Shown here: positions 16,901 to 24,968 of the stretch, one piece after another | Layout: each line of letters starts with the position of its first letter | Position numbering within the stretch: position 1 is the first letter of the stretch | NCBI GenBank assembly: GCA_019186845.1 | Contig: JABARW010000012.1 | Span: forward strand, 1 to 64,000 | Reading direction: 5' to 3' | From: Planctomycetota bacterium | GTDB taxonomy: Bacteria; Planctomycetota; UBA8742; UBA2392 | DNA: 64,000 nucleotides | Translations under genes and position numbers: made by a program | Notes under the pieces: generated by a model | Databases searched by the model: none | What the model was told of the DNA's origin: nothing | What the model saw: only the letters and a program-made list of their open reading frames with translations

Positions 16901-18274
16901 CTGGCCGGCCCGGCTCGCGGGCGCGTTCACAGCGGCTGGCAACTGCAGCAGACTCCGGCCCTGGACCTGCGGCTCCAGGCCCTCGACGAGGCCGGCCAGC
17001 CGCAGGTTGACACTTCGCGTGGACTGGAGGTGCAGGGGCATCTGCGCCTGGGCCCCGGAGAGGCTGAATATGGCGAGAGCGGCGCCCTTCGACTCGCAGG
17101 CGGCCTCGAGGGCGCCGTCGCACTGGGTCCCGACACTCTGCTTTTCTCGCCCGGGCCGGGAGTACTGAAGACGACGGGCATCCTCGAAGCGCCAGGCGCC
17201 ACCATTGCCGGCAAGCTCACGGTAGACGGGCTGATTGACCCGACGGGCCTTGAACTGACTCCCGTGGCCGCCAATCCGGGCGTAACAGCAGCCAATACGC
17301 TCTGGCTGGATTCGGGCAACGGTAACGTTTTGAAGCATGGCGCCAACCGGGTGATGCTGGGCTCCAACAACTTGAGCGAGATTACGAACGCGGCCACGGC
17401 CCGCAGCAACATTGGCGCCGGCACGGGCGATGGTGATGTGAGCCTGTCCGGCATCTTCGTCACCGGGAATCTGGTCAAGAGTACCAGCAGCGGTGATATC
17501 GAGGACGCTGGCTTCGCGCCATCGGCTGTCTACCGCTCTGGCGGCACGGATGTTCCCATCACGGACGGGGGCACGGGCGCCTCCGATGCGGATGGGGCCA
17601 TCAACAACATCGTCAGCGCGGCCACCAGCCGCACGCCGGCGCTTGCAGACCGCTTCCCCTTTGAGGTGGCCTCCCACGCCTCGCAGGCGGGCGCGGCCAC
17701 CTTCCAGCAGGCCCTCAACCTGATCGGCTCCCTGACCGCTGAATCGACGCTGGACCCGGCCAACGACAAGATTGCCCTGTACGACAACAGCGGCGCGGCC
17801 ACGGACTCCATGACCCCGCAGGCGTTCATGAACGGGATGCAGAACCTGGCCCAGGCCACAAGCGCAACGCGCAACTTCAAGCTGCTGGCGCTGGACGCCT
17901 CAAACGTTGCCAAGTATGTCAATCTGGATGACCTGGACCCCACGGGCCAGATTCTGATTTGCCGCACCGTCAGCTACACGGGCAGCGGCTCCAGCGGCAA
18001 GACGGTCACGCTCACGGGCATCAACCGGGCGCACGCCATTCTGATTATGAAGATGGCGACGGGGGCCTCTGCGAACGTGCCGCTCTATCTGCCGCTGGGA
18101 GCCACGGGTCCGATCACGCACAACGACCTCGCAAACGCCACGGGTTACACCGAGGACTCCCTGAGTGCCCCAGTTGCCGGCACTGACCAGGTGCTGACCA
18201 TCAATACCACGCATGGCTCGCGCAATGCCGGCGGCGTCACCTATCACGTCGTGGTCTGGGGCACCCCCACTTAG
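13988..18274 (+). CDS. Giant tail/baseplate protein with C-terminal tail-fibre region
   Basis: At 1,428 residues this is the largest gene of the block. The first 500 or so residues have a baseplate- or tail-hub-like mix, starting with beta strands (MNEIVATLNQQPLLNLSINL). A proline-rich hinge lies near residues 840-880 (PPVEPPPPPPLDEPP). The last 350 residues are typical of tail fibres: LEAPGATIAGKLTVDGLIDP, ANTLWLDSGNGNVLKHG, NNLSEITNAATARSNIGAGTGDG and ITDGGTGASDADGA, ending in a compact beta tip. Fibres of this kind contact the host envelope. No tape-measure-like helical protein and no intramolecular chaperone domain are visible. The hinge suggests fusion of a hub and a fibre in one chain. 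Confidence 0.7.
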   Translation: MNEIVATLNQQPLLNLSINLRRGARPSEFVAVMPVHGAPHVDERVLVVLAEGGHRREFSQFTVSRVTDLGLGLCEVRGEDLRALWSRHEVRRSFNTPRGDGSILEPRSLDQGSPWTCARLMEELFAAANVDVAPLAVSSSAVVSVPIASGTKLPEAVARCLDACALTLVLHDDGRIEACGQSGFEPDTARLMRQRNTSSLGFDSVAGGEAFELQEVSHWHAVLPGDGSSGLDLGEFYPLRDVLAAWGISEALARQACLSDVGFERLLGPTGSGTGGRLALLKRYAFKAFRADNAHNHLPWVPVGGIQAGRFAPALLQTRRSRPPSGGPVDFREALFSDSGWAEEPAGWECDCERGLLLLQEPPYLLSEAAGGPHDPTRQDRTLEGGPLLRLTIAVPSRRPPFSLGRGTRPLHAPSLVSLYSAEGVLLNEAPLTDAAAKLLASNEAGHTSHYLSAGLLLTQPNMTISEVEIVAGPQGLTTGVTLAPGVQPAPPQAAPGNPVPGRAVAPLPSGLHAPQNAYRSGPLILRCAGETPESESYLAAEATRRDRNTKALELANLGSLAHPFHVASLDPGRAGRWFFVAGVEATAEGRVRILAQEGHDVRHDELEPQALNPTRGSTPREMRGLLVSLDGELRLADCGPLVSDSRGTLNPAASNLIADLEDDRLSRRRAGPLHFLSVLAFSPAHQQEGAGGPPQGPAGWVPALNFRDEATAAQARNGRGLFAESDGRSLGRLCAQGQGGPLLADARHCTKHRFGQALSDDGLYTEASGHLSTQAYFKVPGSEVYDAPLAFVPQRFEGGVPPWPPYEAQIKYDFDGRHPWNNQIREGLWRIQYRLPFSPTVPPTWKPPVEPPPPPPLDEPPVKAPPAAVCLPYPSVQPMVGENEVWAPSFDWVPPPSHPESVGEVEYPGPAIKSTGWAGEDAGVPRVSLGGGALVLAPWRNLAQAQDDSGRRENFFTLHPEVSLAFGLPGLAGPARGRVHSGWQLQQTPALDLRLQALDEAGQPQVDTSRGLEVQGHLRLGPGEAEYGESGALRLAGGLEGAVALGPDTLLFSPGPGVLKTTGILEAPGATIAGKLTVDGLIDPTGLELTPVAANPGVTAANTLWLDSGNGNVLKHGANRVMLGSNNLSEITNAATARSNIGAGTGDGDVSLSGIFVTGNLVKSTSSGDIEDAGFAPSAVYRSGGTDVPITDGGTGASDADGAINNIVSAATSRTPALADRFPFEVASHASQAGAATFQQALNLIGSLTAESTLDPANDKIALYDNSGAATDSMTPQAFMNGMQNLAQATSATRNFKLLALDASNVAKYVNLDDLDPTGQILICRTVSYTGSGSSGKTVTLTGINRAHAILIMKMATGASANVPLYLPLGATGPITHNDLANATGYTEDSLSAPVAGTDQVLTINTTHGSRNAGGVTYHVVVWGTPT

Positions 18275-18284
18275 GAGGAGACAC

Positions 18285-18512
18285 ATGTACCAGACGCTTC
18301 AAACCGTCGTTGTTTCAGTGCTGGCCACCTGGCTGGGCGCCATCGGCATCGGGCTGATCAGCGTAGGTCTGCGCCTCAACAACACCGTTCAGCGGCTCGG
18401 GGTCGTGGTGCGCCTGCTGGTGCGCCAGAACGCCAGCCACGCGCGCGACATCGAACTTCTCAAACAGCAATGGCGCCCCAACCAGGCGCCCCTGAACCGG
18501 AGGAACTCATGA
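18285..18512 (+). CDS. Small membrane protein, holin-like by size and position
   Basis: ATG 18285 is preceded by an excellent Shine-Dalgarno (TTAGGAGGAG). The 75-residue product has one or two N-terminal transmembrane helices (residues 4-28, VVVSVLATWLGAIGIGLIS) followed by a basic, helical cytoplasmic tail. A small membrane protein followed by a lipoprotein is the arrangement of holin/spanin cassettes, but no endolysin lies next to it. The longer frame starting at 18213 overlaps the tail gene and is unlikely. Its stop overlaps the next start by four bases. Confidence 0.5.
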   Translation: MYQTLQTVVVSVLATWLGAIGIGLISVGLRLNNTVQRLGVVVRLLVRQNASHARDIELLKQQWRPNQAPLNRRNS

Positions 18513-19114
18513 AATACGCAACACTGCTGCTGCTCTTCGCCCTGACGCTCAGCGGTTGTGCCGCGCTTGACGCCCTGCTGCTGGGGCGCATGCGCGACGC
18601 GCAGGGGCAAGACCTGTTCATTACGGCGGACGGCCGCCTGACGACTGAATCCCACGACAGCGAGGGCCGCCCCCACGAACCCGCCTTCCACGCCGGCCCC
18701 GGCGAAGGAGCCCAGGCCCTGATGCAGGGGGCCGCCGCCCTGGGCGGACCCTGGGGCGGCGCCCTGGGTGCGGGGCTGGGGCTGCTGGCCGCGGCCTATG
18801 CCGCCCTGCGCGGCCGCCGCCGTGTCAGCGCTGAGCGGGCCAAGACTGCGGCCTTCAGCGGCGGCATGGCCCTGGTGGTGGGCCTGCTGGAGGACCTGAA
18901 GTCCGGTGCCCTCGACGCCGACAAGAACGGCCGCGTCAGTCTGGCCGAAATCCGGGAGTATGTGCGCCGGCGCGGCAAGGAGGCCATAAACCCGGCCTTC
19001 GTGGCTGAGGTGGTGCGCATTGTGACCGGTACCTTTACGGAAACAGAGAAACAGCGCCTGCTCGAGGAAGCGGCGGAGAGGCTGGCGGGGCGACCGGGAG
19101 CGCGGGGCGCGTGA
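18509..19114 (+). CDS. Lipoprotein with a single EF-hand and a transmembrane-like segment
   Basis: ATG 18509 overlaps the previous stop (ATGA) and follows GGAGG. The 201-residue product has a lipoprotein signal peptide with lipobox LSGC (cysteine 17). A Gly/Ala-rich hydrophobic segment at about 75-100 could span or dip into a membrane. A canonical 12-residue EF-hand loop occupies positions 136-147 (DADKNGRVSLAE; Asp, Asp, Asn, Gly and Glu at loop positions 1, 3, 5, 6, 12). The C-terminal third is a charged helix. An envelope lipoprotein downstream of a holin-like gene could act as a spanin-like partner or anchor, with calcium as a signal. Both ideas are inference. Confidence 0.6.
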   Translation: MKYATLLLLFALTLSGCAALDALLLGRMRDAQGQDLFITADGRLTTESHDSEGRPHEPAFHAGPGEGAQALMQGAAALGGPWGGALGAGLGLLAAAYAALRGRRRVSAERAKTAAFSGGMALVVGLLEDLKSGALDADKNGRVSLAEIREYVRRRGKEAINPAFVAEVVRIVTGTFTETEKQRLLEEAAERLAGRPGARGA

Positions 19115-19173
19115 GGAATGGCCAAGGGGCGGCACTAAGCATAGAGTAAGCGCGAAAGACGCCGGAGCATTCC

Positions 19174-20406
19174 ATGAAGAAGCTGCTTTTCCTGCTGGGC
19201 CTGTGCCTGATGACCGCGGCGGCCCCCCTGCATCACGCCCAGGACGCCAAACCCGGAAGCGACGAAGCCAAGCCGATCTCGCCCAACCCCGAGGCCAAGC
19301 CTCCGGCGGAACAGCCCAAGAGCGGCCCCGGCGGCGCCGAGTATGCCCACAAGAAGGTGGAGATGGTGACTGGCGGCAAGGGAGCCAAGAAATATTGGCT
19401 CTACACGCCTGCCGAGCCTGCGCCCAAGCAGGCGCCGGTGATCATGCTGGTGCACGGCTTTGGTGCCACGGACCCCGAGCGCACCTACATCGGCTGGATT
19501 GAGCACCTGGTCATGCGGGGCAACATCGTGCTGTTCCCCATTTACCAGGAAACGGCGCTGGAGCCGACGGACAACTACGCGCCCAATTGCGCGGAGTCGT
19601 TCAAGCTGGCCATGGAGCATTTGGAAGCCGACAAATCGCGGGTGCAGCCCCTGAAAGAGAAGTTTGCCATCGTGGGCCATTCCGCGGGCGGCATGACAAC
19701 AGGCAACCTGGCGGCACAATGGGAAGAACTGGGGCTGCCCAAGCCCCTGGCAGCCATGCCCGTGCAACCCGGCCGCGCCTTTGGCTACTCGACGGCAAAC
19801 CAGCGCGACAACGGCATGATCAACCTGGCTGACTTCTCGAAGATTCCGCGCGAGACGCACCTGCTTTGCGTTTACGGCGACAGCGACCAGACGGTGGGCA
19901 GCTACTGCGCCATAAAAATCTTCGCCGGCGCCACGGGCGTGCCGGCCGAAAACAAGAACTTGATCGAAGTGCGCTCCTGCGTTCATGGCTCGCCCAAGAT
20001 GATCGCAACGCACCAGACCCCGGGTGCGCTTCGCAACGCGGGCCAGGACGCCTTTGACTGGTTTGGCTACTGGAAGCTGTTTGACGCCCTGACCGACACC
20101 GCTTTCCACAGCAAGCACCGCGACTATGCCCTGGGCGACACCGAAAAACAGCGCTTCATGGGGCGCTACAGCGACGGCTGTGCGCTGTGCCAGATGCAGG
20201 TAACACTCGGCAATGCCAAGCTGGACCCCGACACCGTGGAGTACACCCCGGCATATGACCGCAACGGCAAGCCGGTGGCCCAGCCCAAGGCTGAAGCGCC
20301 CAAGGCCCCCCCCAAGCCCGCCGAGCGCCGCGAACAGCGCCCCGAAGAGCGCAAAGACCGCCGCCGGGAAGATGGCCCCCAGGACGAATCGGAAGAAGAG
20401 TTCTAG
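19174..20406 (+). CDS. Secreted alpha/beta-hydrolase (chlorophyllase/dienelactone hydrolase-like)
   Basis: ATG 19174 follows CCGGAG and opens a signal peptide (KKLLFLLGLCLMTAAAPLHHAQ). The 410-residue product has an alpha/beta-hydrolase fold: strand and oxyanion motif VIMLVHGFG near residue 90, nucleophile elbow GHSAGG at about 168-173, and the catalytic acid probably in CVYGDSDQTV with a histidine in CVHGSPKM. The C-terminal 40 residues are low-complexity Pro/Lys/Glu/Arg (APPKPAERREQRPEERKDRRRE). The substrate is unknown; esterase or lipase-like action on an envelope or environmental ester is likely. It lies 59 bp after the phage block on the same strand, so read-through is possible, but its composition is that of a host gene. 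Confidence 0.7.
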   Translation: MKKLLFLLGLCLMTAAAPLHHAQDAKPGSDEAKPISPNPEAKPPAEQPKSGPGGAEYAHKKVEMVTGGKGAKKYWLYTPAEPAPKQAPVIMLVHGFGATDPERTYIGWIEHLVMRGNIVLFPIYQETALEPTDNYAPNCAESFKLAMEHLEADKSRVQPLKEKFAIVGHSAGGMTTGNLAAQWEELGLPKPLAAMPVQPGRAFGYSTANQRDNGMINLADFSKIPRETHLLCVYGDSDQTVGSYCAIKIFAGATGVPAENKNLIEVRSCVHGSPKMIATHQTPGALRNAGQDAFDWFGYWKLFDALTDTAFHSKHRDYALGDTEKQRFMGRYSDGCALCQMQVTLGNAKLDPDTVEYTPAYDRNGKPVAQPKAEAPKAPPKPAERREQRPEERKDRRREDGPQDESEEEF

Positions 20407-20437
20407 CAGACTTCTGAAAGATCCCTTCCAGCACTCC

Positions 20438-20465
20438 GCCGGCCCGCGCGACTGCACGGGCCGGC
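20438..20465 (+). terminator. Hairpin downstream of the hydrolase
   Basis: GCCGGCCCG (20438-20446) and CGGGCCGGC (20457-20465) form a perfect 9-bp stem with a ten-base loop, 31 bases after the stop codon. No U-tract is present, so it is only a candidate terminator. Confidence 0.45.
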
Positions 20466-20551
20466 ACGGTCTCGGTCCACACCCGACATTCCCGTCTTTG
20501 CCTGCCGCTGAATCTGCTCCGGCTGGCGGCCAAGGCACGGGTGACCGGTGG

Positions 20552-20579
20552 TTGCCGGCGCCGTCTTGCTTGGCACAAT
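20552..20579 (+). promoter_or_regulatory. Candidate promoter of tRNA-Leu
   Basis: TTGCCG at 20552-20557 and CACAAT at 20574-20579 are 16 bases apart. The -10-like box ends 8 bases before the first base of the mature tRNA, a suitable distance for initiation at or just before it. The -10 match is only moderate. Confidence 0.35.
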
Positions 20580-20587
20580 TCAGGAAC

Positions 20588-20672
20588 GCGGACGTGGCGG
20601 AATTGGCAGACGCGCAAGACTTAGGATCTTGTACCGCAAGGTGTGTGGGTTCAAGTCCCACCGTCCGCACCA
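20588..20672 (+). tRNA. tRNA-Leu (anticodon UAG)
   Basis: Acceptor arms GCGGACG (20588-20594) and CGTCCGC (20662-20668) pair fully. Discriminator A and an encoded CCA follow (20669-20672). The anticodon stem CAAGA/TCTTG encloses loop CTTAGGA with anticodon TAG at 20622-20624. The T arm reads GTGGG-TTCAAGT-CCCAC. A long variable arm, as in all leucine tRNAs, explains the 85-base length. It decodes CUA and other CUN codons. No duplicate of its 3' end was found near the phage-like block. Confidence 0.95.
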
Positions 20673-20688
20673 GCCTGACACCGGTGCC

Positions 20689-23109
20689 CTACATCATGTC
20701 CATGGCATCGACATCAATGGACATGCGCAGATTCTCCTGCACCTTCACCAGCGGCTTGAGGCGCTCGACCACTGCCGAGAGTTCCCGGAAGCCTCGCGCC
20801 TTGATCATCACCTGAAAGCGATGGCGGCCGCGCAACATGGCCATGGGTGCCTCAAAGGGCTCGCTGACCTCGTGGATGGCCCCCTTGAACTGCTGCGCGA
20901 AGTCCTTGACCGTAGAAGCGGCCCGGGCGGCCAGCTCCTGGGCGCGGGCCTTGACGCGACCCTCGACGGTGACCAGCACGATGCGCGCAAAGGGCGGGTA
21001 GAGGCTGAGCCGGCGGTGCTCGCTTTCCCAGGCGGCGAAGGCCCGGTAGTCCTGGCGCGCGGCCGCCACGATGGCGGGGTGCTCGGGCTTGAAGGTCTGC
21101 ACGATGACAAGGCCGGGCTTGTCGCCCCGGCCCGCGCGGCCCGCAACCTGCGTGATGAGCTGAAAGGCCCGCTCGAAGCTGCGGAAGTCGCCCAGGTTCA
21201 TGCCCACATCGGCGGAGATGACCCCCACCACCGTGACGTTGGGGAAGTCCAGCCCCTTGGCAATCATCTGCGTGCCGACCAGCACCTGGGTTTCGCCGTG
21301 CCTGAAGGCCTCCAGCGTCGATTCATAGTCTTCACGCGACTTCATTGCGTCGCTGTCCATGCGGGCCACGGCATGGCCGGCGAATATGACTTTGAGTTCC
21401 TCCTCGAGTTTCTCGGTGCCCATGCCCATCTGTTTCACGGGGCCGAGGTCGCAGGCCGGGCACTGGCGCGGAAGCTCCCGCGTTTCAAGGCAATAGTGAC
21501 ATATCGCCTTGTTGAGCTTGCGATGAAAACTCATATGCGTCGAGCAGTTCGGGCAGCTCACGGCCTGCCCACAGGCCTGGCAGGTCAGCAGCGTGTGATA
21601 GCCGCGGCGATTGAGAAAGAGCATGACCTGCTCGCCGTGCTCCAGGGCCTGGGCGCAGGCGCCCCGCAGGCGCCGCGAGAACCAGGCGAGCGCGTGCTGC
21701 TCGTGGCACTCGCGCGCCATGTCAATGATCTCGACGCTGGGCAACCCCAGCCCCGCCGGCGGTACGTGCAGCTCGCCGCGCGCCGCAGGCCCGATGTGCC
21801 TTGTGTCCGGATCGTCTGAAGGCGGCAGGGGCGCCGGCCGGCCCTGCGCCGCGGGCCGTGAAGTCAACTCAAGCAGCTCGTACTTGCCGCCCTGCGCGTT
21901 GTGCCAGCTCTCAAGGCTGGGAGTGGCCGAGCCCAGCACCACCACTGCGTGCTCGAGCTTGGCGCGCATGATGGCCGTGTCGCGGGCATGGTAGCGCGGC
22001 GTGCTGTCCTGCTTGTAGGTGTGTTCGTGCTCTTCATCGACGACAATCAGGCCAAGATCCCTCACCGGCGCAAACAGCGCGCTGCGCGGGCCCACGACCA
22101 GGCGCGAAACCCCGCCCTTGATGCGGGCCCAGGCTTCGCGGCGCTCGGCGTCAGTCATGGAGGAATGCAGGAAGGTGACCTGCTCAAAGCGCCGCGAAAA
22201 GCGCCGCACGGTCTGGGGCGTCAGGGCAATTTCCGGCACCAGCACGATGGCGCTCTTGCCGTGCTCGAGCGCGCGGGCAATGGCGCGGATGTAGACCTCC
22301 GTCTTGCCGCTGCCGGTGATGCCAAAGAGCAGGAAGGTCTTGAACTCGTCGCGGTCAAGGCTGGCGCAGAGCGCGTCCAGCGCAAGGCGCTGGTCGGGCG
22401 TCAGCGTGGCAGGCGGGGTTTCATCGCCGCCGCCCAGCGCGCCGGCCAAGGCGGCATCGACGGGCACTTTTTCGTACTTCAACCAGCCCTGCTTGCGCAG
22501 CGTGTTGAACGGCGCCAGGGAAAAGCCCAGCTTCGCCGCCAGGGCGCCGGGCGTGAAGGGATCATCAAAGGTCGCCAGCGTGCGCAGAATCTTGGCATAG
22601 CGCGCCAGGCGCGTATCAGGCGCAGCGCCTGTCTCGGCTGAGGGCCTGCGGGGCGGCCGCGCGGCTTCCAGTTCCTGCACGCGGGCCAGGGTTTCCTCGC
22701 GCGAACGCGCCAGGTTCACGCGCGTGAGCATGCGCCTCGCGCGGCCCGTGCGCACGACGGCCGGCAGCACGGCCTGCAGGGCCTCGCCCCAGGAGCAGGC
22801 ATAGTACTCGGCCATCCAGCGCGTGAGGTGGAGCATGCCGGGGCCGACCAGGGGCTCGTCATCGGGCGCAGCCAGAATCTCCTTGATCTGGTGGCGCAGC
22901 AGGTGGGATTCGTCCTTGAGGCCGACGATGAAGCCCTGCATTTCGCGGCGCCCGAAGGCCACGGTCACACGATGCCCTACCCGGGCGCGAGCGGCCAGTG
23001 GCTCGGGAACGGAATAGTCGAACAGCCTGTCCACGGGCGTGGGCAGGGCCACTTCGGCAAATTGTCCGCGGACGGCGGGGGAAGGGGCGCTGGCGGGCTC
23101 GGAGAACAC
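20689..23109 (-). CDS. priA: Primosomal protein N' / replication restart helicase PriA
   Basis: PriA recognises stalled forks and reloads the replicative helicase. Visible motifs are Walker A GITGSGKTEVY, DEAH-like VVDEEHEHTYKQD, GSATPSLES, and eight zinc-binding cysteines from LLTCQACGQAVSCPNC through AICHYC and RQCPAC. The helicase C-terminal motif IAKGLDFPNVTVVG and the QVAGRAGRGDKPG region are also present. GTG 23109 (VFSEPAS) is the best start. The frame is open to 23304, but that would overlap the divergent rnpA. From 23109 the protein is 806 residues, within the normal range of about 730-830. The exact start is uncertain by up to 25 codons. Confidence 0.92.
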   Translation of the reverse strand: MFSEPASAPSPAVRGQFAEVALPTPVDRLFDYSVPEPLAARARVGHRVTVAFGRREMQGFIVGLKDESHLLRHQIKEILAAPDDEPLVGPGMLHLTRWMAEYYACSWGEALQAVLPAVVRTGRARRMLTRVNLARSREETLARVQELEAARPPRRPSAETGAAPDTRLARYAKILRTLATFDDPFTPGALAAKLGFSLAPFNTLRKQGWLKYEKVPVDAALAGALGGGDETPPATLTPDQRLALDALCASLDRDEFKTFLLFGITGSGKTEVYIRAIARALEHGKSAIVLVPEIALTPQTVRRFSRRFEQVTFLHSSMTDAERREAWARIKGGVSRLVVGPRSALFAPVRDLGLIVVDEEHEHTYKQDSTPRYHARDTAIMRAKLEHAVVVLGSATPSLESWHNAQGGKYELLELTSRPAAQGRPAPLPPSDDPDTRHIGPAARGELHVPPAGLGLPSVEIIDMARECHEQHALAWFSRRLRGACAQALEHGEQVMLFLNRRGYHTLLTCQACGQAVSCPNCSTHMSFHRKLNKAICHYCLETRELPRQCPACDLGPVKQMGMGTEKLEEELKVIFAGHAVARMDSDAMKSREDYESTLEAFRHGETQVLVGTQMIAKGLDFPNVTVVGVISADVGMNLGDFRSFERAFQLITQVAGRAGRGDKPGLVIVQTFKPEHPAIVAAARQDYRAFAAWESEHRRLSLYPPFARIVLVTVEGRVKARAQELAARAASTVKDFAQQFKGAIHEVSEPFEAPMAMLRGRHRFQVMIKARGFRELSAVVERLKPLVKVQENLRMSIDVDAMDMM

Positions 23110-23182
23110 GGGGGCAATGTAACAGGTCGCGCGGCAGGGGTCAGGGGTCTTGGGCGCGAGCCATGCTATCCTGCGCGGCGAC

Positions 23183-23545
23183 ATGGCCGGCACCGGGCGT
23201 TTTACGAAATCCGACAAGCTTCTTACGCGCGCGCAGTTTGACGCCGTGTTCGCCCGCAAGCAAAGCGTGGGCGACCGGCGCCTGACAATGTTCTTTGCGC
23301 CCAATCAAGCCGGGCACCCGCGCCTGGGGCTTGTCGTCAGCACGGTCTTCGGCAACGCGGTCAAGCGCAACCTGTTCAAGCGGCGACTGCGGGAGATCTT
23401 CCGGCGCCATCGCGGGCTCTTGGGCGCCGTGGACGTGATTGCCATGCCCGCGCGCCACGGCGAGTCCAAGAGCGCCGGCCACGCCGAGCTGGCGCAGAGC
23501 TGGCTGGCCCTTTGCGTCAAAGCGTCGGCGCGAGGTTCAAATTGA
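23183..23545 (+). CDS. rnpA: Ribonuclease P protein component
   Basis: This 120-residue basic protein carries the RNR signature NAVKRNLFKRRLREIFRR, preceded by GLVVSTVFG, which binds the P RNA for 5' maturation of tRNAs. ATG 23183 is chosen; the frame's earlier start at 23150 adds eleven residues of no similarity. In most bacteria rnpA is downstream of rpmH near dnaA. Here it is isolated, divergent from priA, and its 3' end overlaps the convergent gatA by 29 bases. No rpmH-like sequence is visible just upstream. Confidence 0.88.
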   Translation: MAGTGRFTKSDKLLTRAQFDAVFARKQSVGDRRLTMFFAPNQAGHPRLGLVVSTVFGNAVKRNLFKRRLREIFRRHRGLLGAVDVIAMPARHGESKSAGHAELAQSWLALCVKASARGSN

Positions 23546-24965
23546 GGTCCGACTCCAGGGCGCCGGCCGCGCCGAACAGCGTGGTCTCAGCGTAGGGGGC
23601 GCACTGCAGCTGCAGGCCCACGGGCAGGCCCCGGGCATCGACGCCCACGGGCATGGACAGTGCGCACAGCCCCGCCAGGTTGGCCGGAATCGTGTAGATG
23701 TCGCAGAGGTACATGCTCAGGGGATCAGACTTCTCGCCGGCCTTGAAGGCCGTGAACGGCGCCGTGGGAGAGGCAATGACGTCGCAGCGCGCAAACGCCG
23801 CCTTGAAGTCATTGACCATCAGCGTGCGCACCTTGCTGGCGCGCCCGTAGAACTCGTCATAGGCGCCGGCCGAAAGGGCGTGCGTGCCGAGCATGATGCG
23901 GCGCTTGACCTCGGGCCCAAAGCCGCGCCCGCGCGTCGCAAAGTAGTTCTGGATGGCGCTGGAGGTCTTCTCGCGCAGGCCGTAGCGCACGCCGTCAAAG
24001 CGCGAAAGGTTGCTCGAAGCTTCGGCGCTGGCCACCACGTAATAGACGGCGAGGCCGTCTTTGGCACGGGGCAGCTCGATCTCCACGATCTCGGCACCCA
24101 GGGCTTTCATGCGCTCCACGGCCTGCCGGCAGCGGCCGGCCACGTCCTGATTGGGGCACTCGTCGAAGTAGGCGCGCACCACGCCCACGCGCAGACCTTT
24201 CAGGTCTGCGCGCAGAGCCGACAGATAATCTGGCACGGACTCGCTGCTGGACGTGGCATCCAGCGGGTCTTCGCCCGCCATGACCGAGAGGCTCAAGGCC
24301 GCGTCGCGCACGGACAGCGTGAAGGGGCCAATCTGGTCCAGGCTTGAGGCAAAGGCCACCAGCCCGTAGCGCGAAACCCGCCCATAGCTGGGCTTGAGCC
24401 CCACCACACCGCAGAAACTCGCGGGCTCGCGGATGCTGCCGCCCGTGTCGCTGCCCAGGGCCATGAGCGCCATGCGCGCGGCCACGGCAGCCGCGCTGCC
24501 GCCGGAACTGCCGCCGGGCACCCGCTCCAGGTCGAAGGGATTGCGGGTCTGCTTGAGGGCGGAGTTCTCGCACGAGCTGCCCATGGCAAACTCATCGAGG
24601 TTGGTCTTGCCCAGAATGATGGCGCCCGCGGCCTTCAGGCGCGCCGTGACGGTGGCGTCGTAGGGCGCCTTGAAGCCTTCGAGCATGCGGCTGGCGCAGG
24701 TAGTGGCCTGGCCCGCGACATGAATGTTGTCCTTGATCGCCACGGGCACGGCAGCCAGGGGGCCCAACTTCTGGCCCTGCTTGCGGCGCGCGTCGAGGTC
24801 GCGGGCCTGGGCCAGGGCGCCCTCGCGGTCGAGGTGCAGGAACGCGCCGACCCTGGGCTCCCGCGCGTCAATCATGCGCAGGGCGGCCTGCAGCGTGGCC
24901 TCGGCGCTGCTTTCGCCCGCGGCAAAGCGTTTCGTCAACTCAAAACTGTCCTTGATGGCGGGCAT
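23517..24965 (-). CDS. gatA: Glutamyl-tRNA(Gln)/aspartyl-tRNA(Asn) amidotransferase subunit A
   Basis: This 482-residue amidase-signature enzyme releases ammonia from glutamine for transamidation of mischarged tRNA. The Ser-cisSer-Lys triad is visible: catalytic Lys in VAIKDNIHV, the second Ser in PGGSSGGSAAAVAA and the nucleophile Ser in GSDTGGSIREPASFCG. The PSYGRVSRYGLVAFASSLDQIGPF signature that distinguishes GatA from other amidases is present. It lies 3 bp downstream of gatC on the same strand. gatB is not in this window, so the third subunit must be elsewhere. Confidence 0.94.
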   Translation of the reverse strand: MPAIKDSFELTKRFAAGESSAEATLQAALRMIDAREPRVGAFLHLDREGALAQARDLDARRKQGQKLGPLAAVPVAIKDNIHVAGQATTCASRMLEGFKAPYDATVTARLKAAGAIILGKTNLDEFAMGSSCENSALKQTRNPFDLERVPGGSSGGSAAAVAARMALMALGSDTGGSIREPASFCGVVGLKPSYGRVSRYGLVAFASSLDQIGPFTLSVRDAALSLSVMAGEDPLDATSSSESVPDYLSALRADLKGLRVGVVRAYFDECPNQDVAGRCRQAVERMKALGAEIVEIELPRAKDGLAVYYVVASAEASSNLSRFDGVRYGLREKTSSAIQNYFATRGRGFGPEVKRRIMLGTHALSAGAYDEFYGRASKVRTLMVNDFKAAFARCDVIASPTAPFTAFKAGEKSDPLSMYLCDIYTIPANLAGLCALSMPVGVDARGLPVGLQLQCAPYAETTLFGAAGALESDLNLNLAPTL

Positions 24966-24968
24966 GGG

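Noticed and set aside
19135..20670. A 511-codon open frame on the minus strand
   Set aside because: It lies antisense to the hydrolase and tRNA-Leu, and its Gly/Arg/His-rich peptide has no domain pattern. High GC creates many such frames.
20588..20672. tRNA-Leu as integration site of the phage-like block
   Set aside because: No copy of the tRNA 3' end is found between argS and the portal gene or elsewhere near the block, and no integrase is present.
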